Shown one piece after another: positions 14,147-19,130 of a stretch of 19,130 nt of DNA (the stretch's first letter is position 1; each line of letters opens with the position of its first letter). The position numbers and the translations under genes were made by a program. Under the pieces are notes generated by a model. That model was not told the origin of the DNA and did no database searches. It saw only the letters and a list, made by a program, of their open reading frames with translations. Source of the stretch: DATAFT01 sp035544635 (GTDB lineage Bacteria > Acidobacteriota > Thermoanaerobaculia > Multivoradales > Multivoraceae); the NCBI GenBank assembly GCA_035544635.1, contig DATKDQ010000037.1:1-19130 (forward strand), read 5' to 3'.

Positions 14147-16534
14147 TCAGGTGCGCACGCCGAGGAACAGATAGAGCGAGAGCAGCGAGAAGAGCAGGTT
14201 CGGGCCCCACGCCGCGATCCAGGGGGGCAGCACCGCCGCCTCGCCGAGCGTGGTGAAGAATGCGATCACCACCTGCAGCACGATGCCGAGCAGGATGGCG
14301 ATCCCGACCCCGTAGAGCGCTCCCTGGCGTCCGAAGCGAAACGCGAACGGGAGCGCCACCAGCACCATTACCAGGCAGACCACCGGCGCGGCGACCTTGT
14401 TGTGCAGCTGGGTCTGGAGGTCCGGAACCCATTGCCCGCTCGCCGTGATGCGCGTCACGTACTCGCGCAGCTCGCGGTAGTTCATCTCTTGGGAGCTCTT
14501 CACCTCAGTGGAGAAGAACTCGGGTCCGAGGCGCAGGTCCAACCTGATCGGTCCCGGCAGCTCGCGGTACCTCACCACCCGCGGGCCATCGAGCGCGCGC
14601 GACCAGCCGTCGAGGAGCACCCACGCTGAGCCCACCAGGCGCAGCTCCGAGGCGTAGAGATGGCCGGTGAGGCGATGGCCCGGGTCGAAGCGGAACGCCT
14701 GGAAGCGCTGCAGTAGACGCCGCTGCGGGTTGAAGTGCAGGTAGTTGTAGATGAACCCGCCGCCGTCCTCGGCCTGCGAGTAGAACCACTGCCGGGTCGC
14801 GCGCCGCAGCCCCGCCGGCTCCTCGTGGCCCTTGATCAGGCGGCGCAGCTCGGCCGTGCGCGCGTTGGTCACCGGAAGGATGGTGAAGTCGAGGAATGCC
14901 GCGGCCGCACCCACCACCACGCCGGCGACCACTACCGGCACGGCCAGGCGATAGAGGCTGACGCCGAGCGCCTTCATCGCGGTGATCTCGCTCGAGCGCG
15001 AGAGCAGGCCGAAGGTGATGAGCGTGGTGAGCAGGACCACGATCGGCGCGATGGTGTACACGATCTGGAGCGAGTAGTACTGGTAGTGCTCCACCACCAG
15101 CTCCGCCGGGATCTCGTTCTCCAGCACGTAGCGGGTGAGCTCGGTGAGGTCGACGATCAGGTAGAGCGTCACCGCGGCGCCCAGCACGATCAGGCCGACC
15201 GAGGTGAAGCGGCGCAGGACGTAGCGGTCGATGCGGTCCGGAAACAGGATCTGCGTATGCGGGAGTCGCAGCAGGAAGCGCGCCTGGCTGCGCCCGTTGG
15301 CGGCAGCCGCCCCCTCCGTCACGGCGCCGGCCCGGCGCAGGGCCCGCTCGGCGCGCCCGCGTGCCCGCGCTCGGCGCAGCTGGTCGAGCGGATGGAAGAG
15401 CCAGGCGCCGATGGTGGCGAGCACGCCCCGGCGGTCGCTGTTCCTGCGGACGAGGAGCGCCAGGCCGCCGGCGAAGAGCAGAGCGTTCGGCAGCCACATC
15501 GCCACCCAAGGCTCGAGCTTGCCGTTGGCCGCGCCCTCTTCCCCCAGGTTCTGCACCACGTAATAGACGGCGATCACGGCGATCGACTGCGCGAAGGCCG
15601 ACGAGCGCCCGGAGGCACGCTGCCCGAAGCCGAGAGGCAGGGCCACCAGCCCGAAGACCAGACATGCCGCCGGGATCGAGAACTTCTTGTGCATCTCGAC
15701 CCGCGCCAGCGCCCGCGTGGTCATCGGCCGCGAAGGATCGCGCGACCACTCCTTGAGATCGCTCCAGCCCAGCTCGCGGACCTGGCTCGAGCGCGAGCGG
15801 TGGATGTCGCCCCGTGCGGGGTCCTGGTCGGCCAGGGTCAGCACCTGGTTGCTGCTGATCCTCGCCTGGGTCGGCGCTCCCAGGTCGAGCTGCTGCTCGA
15901 CCGCGGAGCGCAGCTCGACCACCACGCGGCGGCCCTGGTCCTCGATGCGAACGCTGCCGCTGTCGGCGACCGTGAAGCGGGTCTGGCCGACCGGCAGCGA
16001 GTCAGAGATGAAAACACCCTCCCACTCCTTGCCGCCGGGCGCCGACTCGAAGACGTAGAGCGTGCGGTCGTCGAGGATCTCGTTGAAGACGCGCGGCTCG
16101 ATCTCCGCGGTGGCGCCGGCCGAGAGCTGCTCGATCAGCATCGACTGGTAGGTGCGGTTGCCCCAGGGCAGGAGGTAGAGCATGAGCACGGTGTTCAGCG
16201 CCGCCAGCACGAGAGACACAGAGAGGAGGCCGCGATAGAGATAGGAGAGGCTCACGCCCGAGGCGCGGAGCGCCGTGAGCTCGCTGTCGGCGGCCAGCCG
16301 CCCGACCGCGACCAGGATCCCGAAGAGGAGCGCCATCGGCAGGGTGATCACCACGATGTGCGGCAGGTTGAGCGCGAGCAGCTTGAGCACGGTGAGGGTC
16401 GGCAGCCCGCGATGGATGATCGCCTCGGCGAGGTCGAAGAAGGCCCGGATCAGAAGGATGAAGGTGGAGACGACGAAGCCCAGGAATACCGGGCCGACGG
16501 TCTCCGAGACGACGTAGCGGTCGATGCGGCTCAT
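14147..16534 (-). CDS. lptFG: Fused LptF-LptG lipopolysaccharide export permease
   Basis: LptF and LptG are the two inner-membrane subunits of the LptB2FG transporter that extracts lipopolysaccharide. Here both occur in one 795-residue chain. Residues 1-363 fit LptF: membrane segments near 13-33, 50-78 and 102-122, cytoplasmic coupling region SELTALRASGVS (84-95), a periplasmic jellyroll of about 130-275 with VFISDSL and VADSGSV, then three further segments. A basic linker (364-433) leads to a second permease, 434-795. It fits LptG: SSEITAMKALGVS (514-526), ILPVTNARTAELR, a jellyroll with FIYNYLHFNPQRRL, and terminal segments with VALPFAFRFG. Both halves begin with RIDRYV (3-8 and 434-439). 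No methionine lies between 346 and 520, so a separate internal ATG start for the second half is not available. ATG 16534 lacks a clear ribosome-binding site. Confidence 0.92.
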   Translation of the reverse strand: MSRIDRYVVSETVGPVFLGFVVSTFILLIRAFFDLAEAIIHRGLPTLTVLKLLALNLPHIVVITLPMALLFGILVAVGRLAADSELTALRASGVSLSYLYRGLLSVSLVLAALNTVLMLYLLPWGNRTYQSMLIEQLSAGATAEIEPRVFNEILDDRTLYVFESAPGGKEWEGVFISDSLPVGQTRFTVADSGSVRIEDQGRRVVVELRSAVEQQLDLGAPTQARISSNQVLTLADQDPARGDIHRSRSSQVRELGWSDLKEWSRDPSRPMTTRALARVEMHKKFSIPAACLVFGLVALPLGFGQRASGRSSAFAQSIAVIAVYYVVQNLGEEGAANGKLEPWVAMWLPNALLFAGGLALLVRRNSDRRGVLATIGAWLFHPLDQLRRARARGRAERALRRAGAVTEGAAAANGRSQARFLLRLPHTQILFPDRIDRYVLRRFTSVGLIVLGAAVTLYLIVDLTELTRYVLENEIPAELVVEHYQYYSLQIVYTIAPIVVLLTTLITFGLLSRSSEITAMKALGVSLYRLAVPVVVAGVVVGAAAAFLDFTILPVTNARTAELRRLIKGHEEPAGLRRATRQWFYSQAEDGGGFIYNYLHFNPQRRLLQRFQAFRFDPGHRLTGHLYASELRLVGSAWVLLDGWSRALDGPRVVRYRELPGPIRLDLRLGPEFFSTEVKSSQEMNYRELREYVTRITASGQWVPDLQTQLHNKVAAPVVCLVMVLVALPFAFRFGRQGALYGVGIAILLGIVLQVVIAFFTTLGEAAVLPPWIAAWGPNLLFSLLSLYLFLGVRT

Positions 16535-16645
16535 GGCGGGTGCGGCCCACTAGCCTATCGGGAGTTCCCGTTCTCCGGGATCACACCGACGCAGCAGGTG
16601 GGACCGGTTCGGCCGGAGAGGTCGGCCTTGCGCTGCGCGGTCGAG

Positions 16646-17077
16646 TCATTGGCGCGGCCCTCGGCTGGAGCTGCCGGTGCTCGACTCGAGCTCGGCGAGG
16701 CGCTCGCGCAACGAGGCGAGCTCCGCCGGGGAGAGGTCGTTCCCATCGCGCAGAAAGTGTAGGACGAGAGCTGCTCGCCGGCCGTCGAAGAGGCGATCCA
16801 GGAGCGATCGCGACTCGAGCTCGACGTACTCGCTCCTGGACAAGCGCGGGAAGAAGTAACTGACCCGGCCCCGCCTCTCGGTGGCGAGGACGCGCTTGTC
16901 GAGCAACCGCCGCAGGAGTGTGCGCACGGTCTTGGGGTGGCGCACGGCGCCGCCCGAGACGCGGGCGACGATCTCGGTCGAGCTCACCGGGCGGCCGGCG
17001 CTCCAGATCGCCTCGGCGACCGGCCATTCGGCGGCGGAGATCTTGGGGAGGTCGGGGTCAGTGGCGGAGGGGCGCAT
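16646..17077 (-). CDS. BlaI/MecI/CopY-family transcriptional repressor
   Basis: This family binds TACA-TGTA-type dyads as dimers and in staphylococci is inactivated by cleavage after a BlaR1/MecR1 metalloprotease senses beta-lactam; others respond to copper or remain orphan. The 143-residue protein has the winged-helix domain at about 12-78 (ISAAEWPVAEAIWSAG, HPKTVRTLLRRLLDKRVLA, GRVSYFFPRLS) and a helical dimerisation part (80-132, SRSEYVELESRSLLDRLFDG, then LSPAELASLRERLAELE). No BlaR1-like peptidase or beta-lactamase gene is in the window. The start ATG 17077 has no ribosome-binding site; the upstream bases are pyrimidine-rich. Two operator-like dyads lie directly upstream, pointing to autoregulation. 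The next gene, 111 bases downstream, is lptFG. Confidence 0.92.
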   Translation of the reverse strand: MRPSATDPDLPKISAAEWPVAEAIWSAGRPVSSTEIVARVSGGAVRHPKTVRTLLRRLLDKRVLATERRGRVSYFFPRLSRSEYVELESRSLLDRLFDGRRAALVLHFLRDGNDLSPAELASLRERLAELESSTGSSSRGPRQ

Positions 17078-17089
17078 CGGAGGGGGATA

Positions 17090-17105
17090 GATTACGTTTG
17101 TAGTC
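17090..17105 (-). promoter_or_regulatory. Operator 1 for the BlaI-type repressor
   Basis: Minus-strand reading is GACTACAAACGTAATC, a 16-bp imperfect dyad whose core TACAAACGTA differs by one base from the TACA-N-ATGTA core I associate with BlaI/MecI operators. It lies 12 bases before the repressor start codon and overlaps the putative -10 box. A near-identical copy is centred 24 bases upstream. Confidence 0.7.
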
Positions 17106-17131
17106 TAGACGCCGATTACGTCTGTAGTCCA
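17102..17131 (-). promoter_or_regulatory. Candidate promoter of the BlaI-type repressor gene
   Basis: TGGACT (17131-17126) and TAGACT (17107-17102) on the minus strand are spaced by 18 bases. Each box overlaps one of the two operator dyads, exactly where a repressor would block RNA polymerase. The leader would be roughly 20 bases. Each box matches consensus at four of six positions, so support comes mainly from the arrangement. Confidence 0.4.
17114..17129 (-). promoter_or_regulatory. Operator 2 for the BlaI-type repressor
   Basis: Minus-strand reading is GACTACAGACGTAATC, identical to operator 1 except for one base in the centre, and the same distance from the -35 box as operator 1 is from the -10 box. 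The centre-to-centre spacing of 24 bases, a little over two helical turns, would put the two dimers on nearly the same face of the DNA. Confidence 0.7.
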
Positions 17132-17347
17132 GCGGCTCGAGTGCCGTGAGTAGCCGCGGCCGCTCGCGGACTCTGGCCGCCAGCGCGTGTCGGCGGTCAG
17201 GCGGCCCGGTCTTCTCGTTCCGGGATCGCGGGGAGGTATCGAGCGGCGGGGGTCGCCGTGTTGGCGGCGGGGAGGGGCTGGTCGTGAACGCGGGAAGGAG
17301 CAAAGCAGGTGAGGTCCGAGAGGGCCCCCAGAAACGTCCGATAAGAT
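17132..17347. other. Intergenic stretch with nothing recognisable
   Basis: Part of the 395-base gap between the repressor start (17077) and the parB stop (17473). Between the operators and the hairpins I see no convincing gene, promoter pair or RNA. Short open frames here are Arg/Gly-rich, lack family resemblance and have no ribosome-binding site. Confidence 0.5.
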
Positions 17348-17397
17348 AGATTATGTCAACCTACGGCCCGCGAACCGGCCGTAGGTTGACATAATCT
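17348..17397 (-). terminator. Perfect 21-bp inverted repeat downstream of parB
   Basis: Bases 17348-17368 and 17377-17397 are exact reverse complements around an eight-base loop, giving a very stable hairpin with an AT-rich outer part (TTATGTCAAC/GTTGACATAA) and a GC-rich inner part. In the parB direction it is followed by CTATCTTATC, a weak U-rich tail, so a terminator for parAB is the simplest reading. A protein-binding palindrome or the remnant of a mobile-element end is possible. Confidence 0.5.
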
Positions 17398-17401
17398 CTT
17401 G

Positions 17402-17422
17402 GGGATTCTTGGGATGAATCCC
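17402..17422 (-). other. Second hairpin between parB and the 21-bp inverted repeat
   Basis: GGGATTC (17402-17408) and GAATCCC (17416-17422) form a 7-bp stem with a seven-base loop. Flanking CTTGGGG and CCCCAAG can extend it with a bulge. It lies 50 bases after the parB stop in the parB transcript. Function is unknown: perhaps a 3'-end structure working with the next hairpin. Confidence 0.4.
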
Positions 17423-17472
17423 TCGCCCCCCAAGGTGCTTCCCCGGAAGCTACAACTTGATGACTGCGGCCG

Positions 17473-18369
17473 TTAGGCGATCGTCTCGTCTTCGGCTTCT
17501 GCCAGCTCGCGACGAAGGCGCGCCAGGGCCTCCTCCAGCGCCTGGATCAGGTCTTCGGGCTCGACCGAGGACTGCCGGAAGCTCAAGGATAGTCGATATC
17601 GTTTCCCGGGTCCGGCGAGGCTGAAGGTGTACGGCTTTGCCCGGTCGCGCGAGGCTCCCGCGCGGCGGCGGACCTGCTTGACCTCCTTGCGGACTGCCTC
17701 GCGTGCGAGCCCGAGTGTGCTGATCCGCTCCAGGAGCTGCAGCATCTGCTCCTCGTCATCGAGCTTCAGCAGCTCGAGCAGCACCGACTTACTGTTGACT
17801 CCCAGCGCCCGGACGCAGTCTCGGACGCGCGGCGGCATCCGCAGGAGCGCCAGGCTCTCGGTGATCGCCGAGCGCGACTTGCCGACGGCTTGCGCGATCT
17901 CCTCGTGGGTATGGTGGTGCGTCTCGGCGAGCACACGGTAGCCGTCCGCCTCTTCGAACGGTGAGAGGTCCTCGCGCTGGAGGTTCTCGACCAGGGCGAT
18001 CTCCAGCGCCTCCTCGTCCGTCACATCCATCTCGATCGCCGGGATCTCGTACAACCCGGCCTCGAGGGCGGCCCGGTACCGGCGCTCTCCGGAGATGATC
18101 TCGAACGCAGCCTCCTTCGGATGCGAGCCCCGGCCGGGACGGATCAGGATGGGCTCGAGCACGCCCTTTTCGCGGATCGACGCGACCAGCTCCGAGAGGT
18201 CTCCGACGGTCGATCGCGGCTGATTGGGATGCGGGTGGATCGAGGCGAGCGGCACCAGCCGTCCGACGGCGGGCGCGGTCTGCGTCGCGAGCTCGTCGAC
18301 GAAGTGACGATCGTGACGCATGGTCACCCGCCCGGGGAGTCCTCGCTTCCTTCCGCTGGCGCTAGACAC
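17473..18369 (-). CDS. parB: ParB/Spo0J-family partition protein
   Basis: ParB proteins are CTP-dependent clamps that load at parS and are moved by ParA. The 298-residue protein has the N-terminal CTPase domain, with HPNQPRS (47-53) and the conserved GERRYRAALEAG (94-105), then VENLQREDLSPFEEADGY (127-144). A helix-turn-helix follows (about 154-180, THEEIAQAVGKSRSAITESL). After it, the usual GHARALL-type segment is not recognisable; instead NSKSVLLELLKLDDEEQM follows. The C-terminal domain has KPYTFSLAGPGKRYRLSLSF and an acidic helical end. Start GTG 18369 overlaps the parA stop by eight bases and has GAGGT upstream. A later start at Met17 is possible. I see no consensus parS (TGTTTCACGTGAAACA) in the window. 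Confidence 0.9.
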   Translation of the reverse strand: MSSASGRKRGLPGRVTMRHDRHFVDELATQTAPAVGRLVPLASIHPHPNQPRSTVGDLSELVASIREKGVLEPILIRPGRGSHPKEAAFEIISGERRYRAALEAGLYEIPAIEMDVTDEEALEIALVENLQREDLSPFEEADGYRVLAETHHHTHEEIAQAVGKSRSAITESLALLRMPPRVRDCVRALGVNSKSVLLELLKLDDEEQMLQLLERISTLGLAREAVRKEVKQVRRRAGASRDRAKPYTFSLAGPGKRYRLSLSFRQSSVEPEDLIQALEEALARLRRELAEAEDETIA

Positions 18370-19120
18370 GGCTCAGGACCTCCTCGGAGAGCTTGTAGTA
18401 CTGGTACGCCCCCGCCGATCGCGGCGCGAAGGAGAAGATCGACTCGCGATAGGCCGGGCTCTCCTCCAGTCGGACGCTCTTCGTGATCACCGTATCGAAG
18501 AGCTTCTCCCCGAATACCTTCCGGATCTCCTTGCGGATGTCACGCCCGAGCAGGGTTCGCGAGTCATGGAGGGTGATGAGCACGCCCAGGATCTGAAGCC
18601 GCGGGTTCGCCCTCTTCTTGATGCGATCGATCGTCTCGAGGAGATCGTCGGTGCCCTCGAGCGCGAAGTAGCTCGATTGGATCGGCACTAGGACGTGACT
18701 CGACGCGACCAGCGCGTTGACGGTGATGAGACCGAGCGTCGGGGGTGTGTCCAGGATGATGTAGTCGAACTTTCGCTTGACGGATTCCAGCTTCTCCTTG
18801 AGCTTGAAGTGACTGTCGAACTGACCCAGTAGCGCACCCTCGAGCCTGGCCAACGAGATGTGCGCCGGCGCGATCGACAGGTTCTTCACCTTCTCGGCAG
18901 GGAGCGTCACGTCGGCGATCGCGACCGCGGGGTCCGCGATCACGTCGTACATCGACCGTGAGACCGTCTTCGGGTCGAGAAACGACAGCGTGCTGTTGGC
19001 CTGAGGATCGAGGTCGACGAGCAGGGTCTGGAGCTTCTTCCCGGCGATGGCGGCGGCGAGATTGATGGCGGTCGTCGTCTTCCCGACGCCGCCCTTCTGA
19101 TTGGCAATCGCGATGATCAT
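18362..19120 (-). CDS. parA: ParA/Soj-family partition ATPase
   Basis: ParA is the nucleoid-binding ATPase that moves ParB-parS complexes. The 252-residue protein has the deviant Walker A KGGVGKT at 9-15 (signature lysine Lys9), DLDPQAN at 36-42 and the Walker B region FDYIILDTPP at 118-127. It lacks an N-terminal helix-turn-helix, as in chromosomal Soj-type ParAs. Start ATG 19120 is only ten bases from the right edge, so its upstream context is unseen. It is translationally coupled with parB. GC content is visibly lower here than in neighbours: 18781-18840 has 33 G/C of 60, against 46 of 60 in 10921-10980. Confidence 0.93.
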   Translation of the reverse strand: MIIAIANQKGGVGKTTTAINLAAAIAGKKLQTLLVDLDPQANSTLSFLDPKTVSRSMYDVIADPAVAIADVTLPAEKVKNLSIAPAHISLARLEGALLGQFDSHFKLKEKLESVKRKFDYIILDTPPTLGLITVNALVASSHVLVPIQSSYFALEGTDDLLETIDRIKKRANPRLQILGVLITLHDSRTLLGRDIRKEIRKVFGEKLFDTVITKSVRLEESPAYRESIFSFAPRSAGAYQYYKLSEEVLSRV

Positions 19121-19130
19121 GGACCGACTG

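Noticed and set aside
16535..16645. Separate promoter for lptFG in the gap after the repressor gene
   Set aside because: I found no -35/-10 pair with acceptable spacing and only overlapping short GC stems, so I do not claim one.
14735..16762. 675-codon plus-strand open frame opposite lptFG
   Set aside because: It is antisense to the LptF-LptG fusion, rich in Arg, Glu, His and Asp without domain resemblance, and lacks a ribosome-binding site.
17146..17349. 67-codon plus-strand frame in the parB/repressor gap
   Set aside because: Composition is Arg/Gly/Ser-rich, the start has no convincing ribosome-binding site and the frame runs into the 21-bp inverted repeat.
17348..17397. parS centromere as the identity of the 21-bp palindrome
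   Set aside because: It shares no core with TGTTTCACGTGAAACA and has an eight-base central loop, unlike continuous parS palindromes. It was kept as a terminator or unknown palindrome.

Overview
The window is ordinary-looking chromosomal DNA of a GC-rich, Gram-negative (didermic) bacterium. The outer-membrane lineage is shown by a complete Tol-Pal locus, LptE and an LptF-LptG permease. Several details (a cysteine pair near the Pal C-terminus, a proline-rich TonB-like TolA, the EtfB SQSDDLGWG subgroup motif, the LptF-LptG fusion) resemble what I remember from Acidobacteriota, Myxococcota and other former deltaproteobacterial lineages. I cannot place it more precisely from sequence alone. I see no tRNA, rRNA, CRISPR array, prophage or transposase gene.

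Layout. Positions 1-2361 (minus strand) carry ornithine carbamoyltransferase followed by a 1-pyrroline-5-carboxylate dehydrogenase that runs off the left edge, a small ornithine/glutamate-semialdehyde module. Divergent from it, ribH, nusB and lptE run on the plus strand (2437-4033). A convergent junction with a hairpin repeat follows. The Tol-Pal operon then runs on the minus strand, tolQ-tolR-tolA-tolB-pal-cpoB, with rpsT (ribosomal protein S20) as its last gene (9507 down to 4103). Divergent from tolQ, etfB-etfA-metK form a tight plus-strand cluster (9690-12632). A second convergent junction carries two tandem copies of the same hairpin repeat. The rest is minus strand: a BlaI/MecI-family repressor (17077-16646), a fused LptF-LptG permease (16534-14147), an unrecognised polytopic membrane protein and a translationally coupled zinc-ribbon membrane protein (14100-12800). 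At the right edge are parA-parB (19120-17473).

How the genes fit together. The Tol proteins and Pal/CpoB couple inner-membrane proton-motive force to outer-membrane integrity during constriction. LptE and LptFG belong to lipopolysaccharide export, so the window is rich in envelope functions. EtfAB carries electrons from flavin dehydrogenases and MetK makes S-adenosylmethionine; they look co-transcribed rather than functionally tied. The BlaI-type regulator has two near-identical 16-bp operators overlapping its own putative promoter but no BlaR1 partner in view. It sits directly upstream of lptFG and the membrane pair, making this the best candidate for an unusual regulatory arrangement.

The least explained items are: a short hairpin repeat present at both convergent gene junctions and seen nowhere else in the window; a perfect 21-bp inverted repeat plus a second hairpin just downstream of parB; the membrane/zinc-ribbon gene pair; and the lower-GC parAB pair, whose ParB diverges from the classical chromosomal form.
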